A stretch of 5,272 nt of DNA from Planctomycetota bacterium (lineage in GTDB: Bacteria > Planctomycetota > Planctomycetia > Planctomycetales > Planctomycetaceae). The stretch is taken from assembly GCA_013151585.1 (NCBI GenBank), contig JAADHY010000565.1, positions 1 to 5,272 on the forward strand. The letters are read 5' to 3'. Both the position numbers and the translations under genes were made by a program. The notes under the pieces are model-generated. The model saw nothing but the letters and a program-made list of their open reading frames with translations. It was not told the DNA's origin and did not search any database. This document shows, one piece after another, positions 1-5,272 of the stretch (position 1 is its first letter; each line of letters begins with the position of its first letter).

Positions 1-48
1 TTCGACCAGGAATTGGAACGCCTGCTGGAGGCGTTCAAGGCCCGCTGA
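1..48 (+). CDS. 3' end of an unidentified plus-strand gene
   Basis: Reading from base 1 gives FDQELERLLEAFKAR followed by TGA at 46-48. The residues look like the amphipathic, charged helical tail of a soluble protein, but 15 residues are too few to name a family. Support for it being real comes from the terminator that begins inside the last codons on the same strand, with a six-T run ending at base 64. The gene converges on prfB, whose stop lies 48 bases away. The start and most of the gene lie outside the window. Confidence 0.6.
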   Translation, partial: FDQELERLLEAFKAR

Positions 49-64
49 CCGCGGGAGCTTTTTT
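41..64 (+). terminator. Rho-independent terminator of the leftmost gene
   Basis: CCCGC (41-45) pairs with GCGGG (51-55) across the loop TGACC and is followed within three bases by six Ts (59-64). AAG (37-39) can also pair with CTT (58-60) around a small internal loop. The stem overlaps the stop codon at 46-48. Minus-strand transcripts from prfB get no T-tract on the far side, so the terminator looks one-directional. The stem is short but GC-only, which makes the call fairly good. Confidence 0.6.
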
Positions 65-72
65 CCAGCGGG
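41..72. repeat. Inverted repeat enclosing the terminator hairpin
   Basis: CCCGCTG (41-47) is the exact reverse complement of CAGCGGG (66-72). The left arm is shared with the terminator stem, which pairs CCCGC with 51-55 instead. The RNA therefore has two mutually exclusive folds, one placing the T-run after the stem and one placing it in the loop. On the minus strand the same repeat lies just past the prfB stop and could act as a 3' end stabilising stem. Confidence 0.45.
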
Positions 73-96
73 TGATGTGATTCGCCTTCCCGGACG

Positions 97-1243
97 TCAG
101 GCCGAAGTTCTCGCCTCGGACTCAACTGTTTGCCCTTGCGCCACTCGCCACTTCAGATAGGCTTCGATGAATGCGTCCAACTCACCGTCGAGCACAGCGC
201 TCGGGTTGGATACTTTCAACCCCGTCCGGGTATCCTTGACATACTGCTCTGGGTGCAGGACGTAGTTTCGAATCGTCTGGCCGCCGAAACCGATCTTGGA
301 TTTCTGCCCCCGCTTGGCCGCCAGCTCGGCCTCGCGTTTTTCCAGCTCCATCTGATAGAGCTTGGCCAGGAGCATTTTGCGGGCCATGGCCCGGTTCTTG
401 TGCTGGCTGCGTTCATTTTGGCATTGAACAACCACACCTGTGGGCAGGTGAGTTAACCGAACGGCGGAGCTGGTCTTGTTGACGTGCTGACCACCCGCTC
501 CGCTGGCTCGATAGGTGTCTTCCCGCACCTCCTTTTCGAAATCGACTTCGATCTGAATGTCGTCGCCTAACTCGGGCGTCACGTCGACAGCCGCGAACGA
601 CGTGTGACGCCGACCGGCCGCGTCGAAGGGGCTGATTCGGATCAGCCGATGGTTACCGACTTCGCCTTTCAGGTAGCCGTATGCATACTCTCCGCGGATG
701 GCCACCGTCGCGTTTCGGATGCCGGCTTCTTCCGCATCGGACCGGTCCAGAATCTGGATATCGTATCCACGTCGTTCCGCCCATCGCAGGTACATACGCA
801 GCAACATTTCCGCCCAGTCGGAAGCATCGGTGCCGCCCTCGCCCGCCTGGACGCTCAAGTAGGCTCCGCAAATGTCTTCGGGACTGGCGAGCAGCGTGCG
901 CAACTCCAGCGCTCGAAGCTGCTTTTCCAGTCGCTCGACCGCCTCGGCCAGCTCCAGCGTTGATTCGCCGGTCTCGTCTTCTTCGGCGAATTCCAGCAAC
1001 ACGCTCAGATCGTCCGACTCCGCCACCAGCTCTTTCAGCGGCTTTAGCGTCAGCGAGAGCCGGCGCAATTCCTGCACCATCTGTTCGGCCCGATCCCGGT
1101 TGTCCCAGAACCCGGGCGCAGCCATGGCCTGATTGATTTCATCCGCCCGTTTTTGCTTGCCGTCCAAGTCAAAGAGAGTCCCGAAGGTGGACAATCCGGC
1201 GGATCAAATCCTGGCAGGTTTCTTTCAGCTCATGATCGACCAT
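97..1243 (-). CDS. prfB: Peptide chain release factor 2, with programmed +1 frameshift
   Basis: Class I release factor that enters the ribosomal A site at UGA or UAA and triggers hydrolysis of peptidyl-tRNA in the cytoplasm. The chosen start is ATG 1243-1241, with AGGAG at 1258-1254 and a 10-base spacer. A 24-codon leader beginning MVDHELKETC and ending HLRDSL runs to CTT TGA C (1174-1168). A +1 slip skips T1171 and continues as DLDGKQKRADEIN, giving 381 residues in total. That compares with 365 in E. coli RF2, the excess being mainly a C-terminal tail. In this numbering the stop-recognition tripeptide SPF is at 204-206 and the catalytic GGQ at 250-252, within SGAGGQHVN. Residue 246 is Ala, as in fully active RF2 proteins (Thr in E. 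coli K-12). SPF rather than the PxT of RF1 settles the family. A TTG at 1194 would bypass the frameshift and give 365 residues, but it lacks the conserved leader. RF2 is known to control its own synthesis through this site: low RF2 gives slow termination at UGA and more shifting. Confidence 0.97.
1168..1183 (-). promoter_or_regulatory. RF2 programmed +1 ribosomal frameshift site
   Basis: On the coding strand CTT (codon 24, 1174-1172) is followed by in-frame TGA (1171-1169) and then C1168, matching the CUU UGA C slip site known in bacterial prfB. The UGAC context is a weak stop. In E. coli the stimulating Shine-Dalgarno-like AGGGGG sits three bases before CUU. The sequence here at the same offset is CGGGAC (1183-1178), which keeps only the central GGG. 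The slip site itself is unambiguous because both flanking frames match the RF2 protein family on either side. The strength of stimulation is inferred. Confidence 0.95.
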
Positions 1244-1253
1244 CGCGTTGTCG

Positions 1254-1258
1254 CTCCT
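1254..1258 (-). promoter_or_regulatory. Ribosome binding site deciding the prfB start
   Basis: AGGAG on the coding strand lies 10 bases upstream of ATG 1243. It supports starting translation in the short leader frame rather than at TTG 1194, which has no such site at a useful distance. Confidence 0.7.
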
Positions 1259-1297
1259 GTGCCCAATCGAGTTTGGCAAGAAAGAAATACGTACCGA

Positions 1298-1315
1298 CGG
1301 CGGCCCAGGCCGCCG
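1298..1315. repeat. Perfect GC palindrome in the prfB leader
   Basis: CGGCGGCC and GGCCGCCG are exact reverse complements separated by two bases, so RNA from either strand can form a 7-bp GC-only stem with a four-base loop. It lies between the possible TATAAT box (1333-1328) and the prfB ribosome binding site, near the predicted 5' end of the prfB mRNA. On the minus strand a pyrimidine-rich TATTTCTTTCTT follows after about eight bases, so a leaky terminator for ugd or an attenuator is possible. The tract is too distant for a canonical intrinsic terminator. Confidence 0.5.
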
Positions 1316-1327
1316 ACCGGGGGCGCA

Positions 1328-1356
1328 ATTATAAGCATTGGTCCCCATGCCGACCA
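1328..1356 (-). promoter_or_regulatory. Possible prfB promoter
   Basis: A perfect TATAAT (1333-1328 on the minus strand) lies 85 bases before the prfB start. Seventeen bases upstream is TGGTCG (1356-1351), matching only three of six -35 positions. The -10 is exact and placed in the only sizeable gap between ugd and prfB, so a private promoter for prfB is plausible. The poor -35 keeps confidence moderate. Confidence 0.45.
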
Positions 1357-1366
1357 GTTTGGCATG
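1346..1366. repeat. Inverted repeat over the possible prfB -35 region
   Basis: CATGCC (1346-1351) and GGCATG (1361-1366) are exact reverse complements with a nine-base centre. The repeat covers the -35 position of the candidate prfB promoter and begins 37 bases after the ugd stop. It could be an operator-like site or a stem at the end of the ugd message. No T-run follows on the minus strand, so it is not a standard terminator. Confidence 0.3.
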
Positions 1367-1402
1367 AGACGACTCTTTTCGGTCGATGCCCCTGACGTCG
1401 GC

Positions 1403-2722
1403 TCAGCGCGGCTTCAACCCGCTTTGCCGTCCGATGCCGAAATACTGAAAACCCAACTGCTCCATCTTTTTCGGGTCGAACAGATTGCGACCGTCGAAGA
1501 TGACGGGCTGCTTCATGAGCCGTTTCATACGATCGAAGTCCGGGTTGCGAAATTCGTTCCACTCGGTGACGATGGCCAGCGCATCGGCCGATTCCAGAGC
1601 CTCGTAGGGTGTCGCGCCATACATCAATCGATCGCCATAGCGACGGCGCACATTGTCCATCGCCACCGGATCATGCACATGCAGCACGGCTCCTTCCCCA
1701 AGCAATCGGTCGATCAAGACCAGCGACGGAGCTTCGCGGATGTCGTCCGTCCGAGGTTTGAAGGAAAGTCCCCACACGGCGAACCTTCGGCCGGCCAATT
1801 GCCCTTGGAAGAACCGCTGCAGCTTCTCGAAGAGAATCCCTTTCTGCGTCTCGTTGACGGAGTCGACGGCTTTCAAGATGCGCGGCTCCATTCCGTGCGT
1901 CTCGGCCACCGAGATCAGCGCCCGCACGTCTTTGGGGAAACACGATCCTCCGTACCCCACGCCGGGGAAAAGGAAAGCGAAGCCGATCCGCCGGTCGTGG
2001 CCGATGCCCCGCCGGACGTGATTCACGTCCGCCCCGACCCGCTCGCACAGGTTCGCCACTTCGTTGATGAAGCTGATCTTGGTAGCCAGCAGGCAGTTGG
2101 CCACGTACTTGGTCATTTCGGCACTTTCCGGGTCCATGACCAGCAGCGGGTGTTCGGTGCGAAGAAACGGTGCGTACAATTCATGCAGAACTCCGCCGAC
2201 GTCGGGATCGTCGCAGCCCACGACCACGCGGTCCGGCTTGGTAAAGTCCTCGATGGCCGCGCCTTCTTTCAAGAACTCGGGGTTGGAGGCTACTGGGACT
2301 TCGCGACCGGTGAGCTTTCTCAGCCGCTCGGCGACGCGCCGATTCGTTCCGACCGGAACCGTGCTTTTGACGACCACGATCGCGTCGGTCGACAAGTGCG
2401 GAGCCATCATTTCGACGGCCGACCACAGGCCGCTTAAATCCGCCGAACCGTCGTCGGCTTGAGGCGTCCCCACGGCCAAGAAAACGCAACGAGCCTCCGG
2501 GACCGCTTCGGCGTATTCCGTCGTGAAGCGCAAGCGATCTTCGGCCACGTTACGCTGGATCAGCTCGCCCAATCCGGGCTCGTAGATAGGGACCTCGCCA
2601 CGCCGCAGTTGCTCGATCCGATCGGCATCGATGTCCAGACAAACCACATCGTTGCCGCTGTCGGCGAAGCACGTCCCGGTGACCAGTCCCACGTATCCGG
2701 TCCCAACCACGGCAATCCGCAT
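1403..2722 (-). CDS. ugd: UDP-glucose 6-dehydrogenase
   Basis: Cytoplasmic NAD-dependent enzyme that oxidises UDP-glucose in two steps to UDP-glucuronate, a precursor for polysaccharide and other sugar nucleotides. The protein is 439 residues, normal for the family. The N-terminal Rossmann domain opens MRIAVVGTGYVGL, with the dinucleotide-binding glycines at 7-12. VGTP, KSTVPVGT and NPEFLKEG (about 147-154) are typical. The catalytic cysteine is Cys261 in GYGGSCFPKD (256-265), and the C-terminal UDP-binding domain includes WGLSFKPRTDDIREAPS. The start is ATG 2722 because the Rossmann strand begins there and AAAGGA (2736-2731) lies 8 bases upstream. A GTG at 2743 would add seven unneeded residues. 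It follows rfbB by 72 bases with no terminator seen, so cotranscription is likely. By motifs it could also be called a broader nucleotide-sugar dehydrogenase, but the spacing and KSTVPVGT fit UDP-glucose best. Confidence 0.95.
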   Translation of the reverse strand: MRIAVVGTGYVGLVTGTCFADSGNDVVCLDIDADRIEQLRRGEVPIYEPGLGELIQRNVAEDRLRFTTEYAEAVPEARCVFLAVGTPQADDGSADLSGLWSAVEMMAPHLSTDAIVVVKSTVPVGTNRRVAERLRKLTGREVPVASNPEFLKEGAAIEDFTKPDRVVVGCDDPDVGGVLHELYAPFLRTEHPLLVMDPESAEMTKYVANCLLATKISFINEVANLCERVGADVNHVRRGIGHDRRIGFAFLFPGVGYGGSCFPKDVRALISVAETHGMEPRILKAVDSVNETQKGILFEKLQRFFQGQLAGRRFAVWGLSFKPRTDDIREAPSLVLIDRLLGEGAVLHVHDPVAMDNVRRRYGDRLMYGATPYEALESADALAIVTEWNEFRNPDFDRMKRLMKQPVIFDGRNLFDPKKMEQLGFQYFGIGRQSGLKPR

Positions 2723-2730
2723 AGGAAGAG

Positions 2731-2736
2731 TCCTTT
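2731..2736 (-). promoter_or_regulatory. Ribosome binding site of ugd
   Basis: AAAGGA on the coding strand, 8 bases before ATG 2722. It decides the start against the in-frame GTG at 2743, which lies upstream of this site. Confidence 0.65.
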
Positions 2737-2794
2737 CACACACAACGCGATGTGACGGGCAAGACCGAGGAACAAGACTTTGCGGACAGCAGAA

Positions 2795-3828
2795 TCACTC
2801 CGCTGAGCTGAGCCGCTGGCCGTACTGTTTCTCGTAGTATTCTCGATAGGCCCCGGATCGGACCCGTTCGACCCACTCGGCGTGATCCTGGTACCACCGG
2901 ATCGTCTCTTCCAACCCGGTTCGGAAATCAACCTGGGGGCGCCAACCCAGTTCCCGCTCGGCCTTGCTGCAATCGATCGCGTAGCGCAGATCATGTCCGG
3001 GCCGATCCTGAACGAAACGGATCAAACTCTCAGGCTTCCCGAGCAGTTCGAGCAATAGGCGGGTCAAGTCGATGTTCTTCATTTCGGCATGGCCGCCGAA
3101 ATTGTAGACCTCGCCCACTCGTCCCCGCCGCAGGACCGCGTCGATGCCTCGGCAGTGGTCCAAGACGTGAATCCAATTCCGCACGTTTTCGCCGGTGCCA
3201 TACACGGGCAACGGCTGATCGTTCATCGCATTGGAGATAAACAGCGGGATGAGCTTTTCAGGAAACTGGTAAGGGCCGTAATTGTTCGAACAGCGCGTGA
3301 TCAAGCCGGGGAACCCGAAGGTATGGCAGTAGCTGCGTAGCAACAGATCCGCGGCGGCCTTCGACGCCGAATAAGGACTATTCGGAGCGAGCGGCGTTTC
3401 TTCCGTGAAGTATCCCTCCGGTCCTAAGCTGCCGTAGACTTCATCGGTGGAAACCTGGATGAACCGAGGTACGCCCGCTGCCCGGCAAGCGTCCATCAAC
3501 ACCTGAGTGCCGACGATGTTGGTCTGAACAAACGGGCCAGAATCGAGGATACTTCGATCGACGTGGCTTTCCGCGGCGAAGTTAATCACCGCATCCACGT
3601 CGGCAGCGGCCAGCACCGAATCGATGAAGGCGCGGTCGCAGCGCAGATGTCGCCCCGCCGGAACGTGTAACGAGGGTCCTGTTCCAGGTCTGCCAGGTTT
3701 TCCGGGTTGCCCGCGTAGGTCAGCTTGTCGATGTTGATCACCGACAGCTCGGGATAGGTCTCCAACTCGAATCGTACAAAGTTCGACCCAATAAACCCGC
3801 AACCTCCCGTGACAACGATGCATTTCAT
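2795..3828 (-). pseudogene. rfbB: dTDP-glucose 4,6-dehydratase, frame broken by a 5-base duplication
   Basis: Short-chain dehydrogenase family enzyme that converts dTDP-glucose to dTDP-4-keto-6-deoxy-glucose, the second step of dTDP-rhamnose synthesis. Translation from ATG 3828 gives MKCIVVTGGCGFIGSNF (Rossmann TGGxGFIG) and DKLTYAGN through RGDIC at residue 62, then goes out of frame and stops at TGA 3588-3586 after 80 residues. The correct sequence resumes in another frame as DRAFIDSVLAAADVD and runs to the stop at 2797-2795. Dropping one copy of the CTGCG repeat at 3637-3646 joins the halves as GDICDRAF and restores 342 residues, normal for the family. The repaired protein has AAESHVDRS, STDEVYG (125-131, catalytic Thr126, Asp127, Glu128), YSASK (Tyr151, Lys155), NNYGPYQFPEKLIPL and RPGHDLRYAID. 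AGGAG at 3844-3840 lies 11 bases before the ATG. There is no other decay, so the break is recent or a sequence error. The rfbB identity itself is firm. Confidence 0.93.
3637..3646 (-). repeat. Tandem duplication (CTGCG)x2 inside rfbB
   Basis: The plus strand reads CGCAGCGCAG, two head-to-tail copies of five bases. The coding strand reads ATCTGCGCTGCGACCGCG. With one copy it would read ATC TGC GAC CGC, that is I-C-D-R, exactly what the dehydratase family has after the GD at residues 59-60 (E. coli RfbB has DICD here). The duplication is therefore the single lesion that breaks the frame. Confidence 0.9.
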
Positions 3829-3943
3829 GACGGGTTAGGCTCCTGAAAGAGGCATTCAGCGCACCTAGTGCCGTGGACCGGTCTGGCCAGCCAGGCTAGC
3901 TCCGAGAAGTTGGAACGGAAAATACGATTCTCTGCCAAAGCCA

Positions 3944-3960
3944 TGGTCTTCGCAAGACCA
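3944..3960. repeat. Short perfect hairpin between the unknown gene and rfbB
   Basis: TGGTCTT (3944-3950) and AAGACCA (3954-3960) form a 7-bp stem with loop CGC. It lies in the 225-base gap between the unknown gene and rfbB. Neither strand has a T-run directly after it, so it is not a canonical terminator. It may be a processing stem or chance. Apart from this and the rfbB ribosome binding site, I see nothing definite in that gap. Confidence 0.3.
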
Positions 3961-4031
3961 ACGCCCGATTCAACTCTCCGCCCACGCATTCGAGTCAACG
4001 GCCCTGGTTCGATTTCCTCCACCGCCAGCCG

Positions 4032-4067
4032 CGACGGTCGGATCTGTTTGCTTTCAGGGAACCGTCG
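4032..4067. repeat. Inverted repeat spanning the stop of the unknown gene
   Basis: CGACGGT (4032-4038) and ACCGTCG (4061-4067) are exact reverse complements with a 22-base loop containing the stop codon (4056-4054). The right arm encodes part of the final TPTVP. A weak 3' end structure is possible, but the long loop and lack of a T-run make it marginal. Confidence 0.25.
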
Positions 4068-4668
4068 GTGTTGGTGCCGCCAGCTCGTCATATCCTGGTA
4101 AATATAGGTTTGCACGTTCGCGCCACTTAGAATACGTCTTGCGGTCAACGGGGGCGGATGCCGGAAAACCGGACGCCTGAAGCCAATTGAGAACAGCTCG
4201 AGAGCGTTTTGGGTCTAAAGCACAATTTAGCCAGTAGCGGGCCTTCGATGGGGCGACGTATTCATGTGTCGCTCGGATGAAGGACGCGACTTGCTCGGAC
4301 CAAACAGTCGGGGCGATCTGGTGCCCTGGCCCGAGTGCGCAAAGAACTCCGTTGCCACCGCCTTGGCCAAACAACCATTCGTGCGAATGCGGCTGAACCA
4401 ATTGCGCGGCGGCCCGACTGACCGGGGAGTCTTCAAGTCTGTGCGACGTCCAGTAGGTGACAGGAAGGAAAGGGAGTTGCCGCGCAACAGAATCTCGAAT
4501 GCAGCCGCATTTGGAACACACAGAAAAATATGAGAAGCGGAAAGGCCCCCACGCAATCAACGCCAACAAGCCAAGAGCGACGCACCAACGCCGTCGAAGG
4601 CGCGCACGGCTGGTCCGTGAAGAATACGATGTCTCTCTCGCAGATGCCCCAGAGTCCATCAGAGCCAT
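4054..4668 (-). CDS. Unrecognised membrane-anchored protein with a cysteine cluster
   Basis: I do not recognise this gene. From ATG 4668 it encodes 204 residues. A basic, Ser/Arg-rich N-terminus (ending RLRRRW near residue 28) precedes one hydrophobic stretch, CVALGLLALIAWGPF (about 29-43). This is consistent with a signal anchor having the basic side inside and the rest outside the membrane. Next come CSKCGC (51-56), HSHEW (94-98), a glycine run GQGGGNG (about 101-107) and further cysteines near 110 and 149, so metal binding is possible but unproven. The C-terminal part is rich in Trp, Tyr and Arg. The frame stays open upstream to a TTG at 4737, and an ATG at 4659 is also possible. None has a good ribosome binding site, so the start is uncertain. 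By hand count the third-position GC of its first 55 codons is 32/55, against 44/58 at the start of ugd, so codon use is looser than in its neighbour. The protein-like composition argues it is real. Confidence 0.6.
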   Translation of the reverse strand: MALMDSGASARETSYSSRTSRARLRRRWCVALGLLALIAWGPFRFSYFSVCSKCGCIRDSVARQLPFLPVTYWTSHRLEDSPVSRAAAQLVQPHSHEWLFGQGGGNGVLCALGPGHQIAPTVWSEQVASFIRATHEYVAPSKARYWLNCALDPKRSRAVLNWLQASGFPASAPVDRKTYSKWRERANLYLPGYDELAAPTPTVP

Positions 4669-4716
4669 CGTTGCTTTTTCTTGCACAGGAAAGTCGTGAC
4701 ACAGACCATCGCCGTT

Positions 4717-4746
4717 ATTGTAACGTCGAGCCGACAAGACAGTCGA
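4717..4746 (-). promoter_or_regulatory. Possible promoter of the unknown gene and sugar-nucleotide genes
   Basis: On the minus strand TCGACT (4746-4741, four of six -35 positions) is followed after 18 bases by TACAAT (4722-4717, five of six -10 positions). Transcription would begin near 4710 and leave a leader of about 40 bases before ATG 4668. If correct, it excludes the TTG at 4737 as a start. This rests on motif match and position only. Confidence 0.3.
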
Positions 4747-5272
4747 CTTCCGCTCGAGCTAATCGAGTCGCGTCTGTGAGGCATTGGCCCGTCGTCCGAG
4801 CTACGGCAAGAAAAGCACGAAATCCAGAAGACGCGAAACGGAAAGGAGGAGGCGAGCAACAAGAGCATCAACCCCCTTCGATGTATCCTGTCGTTGCTTA
4901 GGTGCGGGACTGCCTGCTTTGAGCGGCGCGGCTACTATGGAAGACTCCAAACACGATTTCCCGGCGCTCGACAACTTGACAAAATATCCCGTAAGGGAAA
5001 CCGCGGGTCAGGGCTCGGCGAACCTCTCTGTGGACTTTCCTGCAAAGGAGCGGCTTCCGCCGGATTGTTTACGAGGCTTCTTCGACACACACGAGAAAAT
5101 CGGCCCCGAGGCCTTCGCGATGTAAACGACAGAGCCGACCTTGCCAAGACCCAGGTGTGTCGCCACATCGCCTTTCGAGCCCTCGTCGCCAATGCCGCGA
5201 CGATCGCCAAACGAATAACGTCAAGAAACGCCCGGGAAGATTTGGGAAGCGCCGAAATTGCTCCTCACCTCG
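4738..5272. other. 535-base stretch with no gene I can support
   Basis: Open frames here (for example 4784-5125 on plus and 5210-4935 on minus, the latter from a TTG) give Arg/Ser/Pro-rich translations without any domain or credible ribosome binding site. I see no tRNA, hairpin-plus-T terminator, repeat array or transposase remnant. The stretch may be plain intergenic DNA or the decayed remains of a gene. The gene upstream lies outside the window. Confidence 0.5.

Noticed and set aside
604..963. Plus-strand open frames opposite prfB
   Set aside because: Shadows of the RF2 coding frame, with no domain or ribosome binding site.
1133..2437. 434-codon open frame on the plus strand opposite ugd and the prfB start
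   Set aside because: It is an antisense shadow of ugd, which has unmistakable family motifs along its whole length. The plus-strand translation has no recognisable domain and runs across the ugd/prfB gap.
3586..3646. Programmed frameshifting as the explanation for the split rfbB
   Set aside because: There is no slippery heptamer at the junction. A simple 5-base duplication explains the shift completely, and this family is not known to use recoding.
4003..4016. GGTTCGATTTCC resembling a tRNA or tmRNA T-loop
   Set aside because: The flanking bases do not form the T-stem, and no acceptor or anticodon arm can be built around it.
3825..4148. 107-codon minus-strand frame whose TGA overlaps the rfbB ATG
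   Set aside because: The stop/start overlap looks like translational coupling. However, the frame starts at a TTG, overlaps the end of the unknown gene in another frame and has no protein-like pattern.
4842..4850. AAAGGAGGA, an ideal Shine-Dalgarno sequence on the plus strand
   Set aside because: There is no ATG, GTG or TTG at a usable distance. The next ATG (near 4880) opens only six codons before TAG.
4976..4981. Perfect TTGACA -35 hexamer on the plus strand
   Set aside because: No -10-like hexamer occurs 16 to 18 bases downstream, and no gene follows that I can support.
4784..5125. 113-codon plus-strand frame near the right edge
   Set aside because: The translation is very Arg-rich at the start, has no domain and lacks a ribosome binding site at its ATG. 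It partly faces other equally unconvincing frames.

Overview
The window is about 5.3 kb of moderately GC-rich bacterial chromosome. Four genes lie in a row on the minus strand, and the 3' tip of a fifth gene points toward them on the plus strand. The minus-strand order of transcription is: an unrecognised small membrane-anchored protein (start near 4668), dTDP-glucose 4,6-dehydratase (rfbB, 3828 to 2795, frame broken), UDP-glucose 6-dehydrogenase (ugd, 2722 to 1403) and peptide chain release factor 2 (prfB, 1243 to 97). Gene density is loose, with gaps of 72 to 225 bases and a 535-base stretch without a recognisable gene at the right edge. This, with the look of the unrecognised protein, suggests a member of the Planctomycetota. 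That is an impression from style, not proven by any marker here.

Left edge (1-100): the last 15 codons of a plus-strand gene run straight into a rho-independent terminator, with prfB converging on it from the other side.

prfB (97-1243): the full gene begins upstream of the long open frame. An ATG at 1243 with a good ribosome binding site opens a 24-codon leader that ends in CTT TGA C, the classic RF2 autoregulatory +1 frameshift site. Shifting joins the leader to the long frame and gives a complete 381-residue RF2 with SPF and GGQ motifs. The gap upstream holds a perfect TATAAT hexamer, an inverted repeat around the -35 position and a strong GC palindrome in the presumed leader RNA.

Sugar-nucleotide pair (1403-3828): ugd makes UDP-glucuronate. 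rfbB would make dTDP-4-keto-6-deoxy-glucose, the branch point to rhamnose and other deoxysugars. Both supply precursors for surface polysaccharide, and they are close enough to be cotranscribed. rfbB carries a 5-base tandem duplication (CTGCG twice on the coding strand, 3637-3646). Removing one copy restores a perfect family match, so this is either a very recent mutation, a slippage-prone site or an assembly error.

Right part (4054-5272): a 204-residue protein with one N-terminal membrane helix and a cysteine cluster, function unknown, preceded by a possible promoter. The last 535 bases contain no open frame that I can support.

I see no mobile element, CRISPR array, tRNA or rRNA. No wholly new system is evident. 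The notable points are the RF2 recoding site with a weakened stimulator and the 5-base duplication in rfbB.
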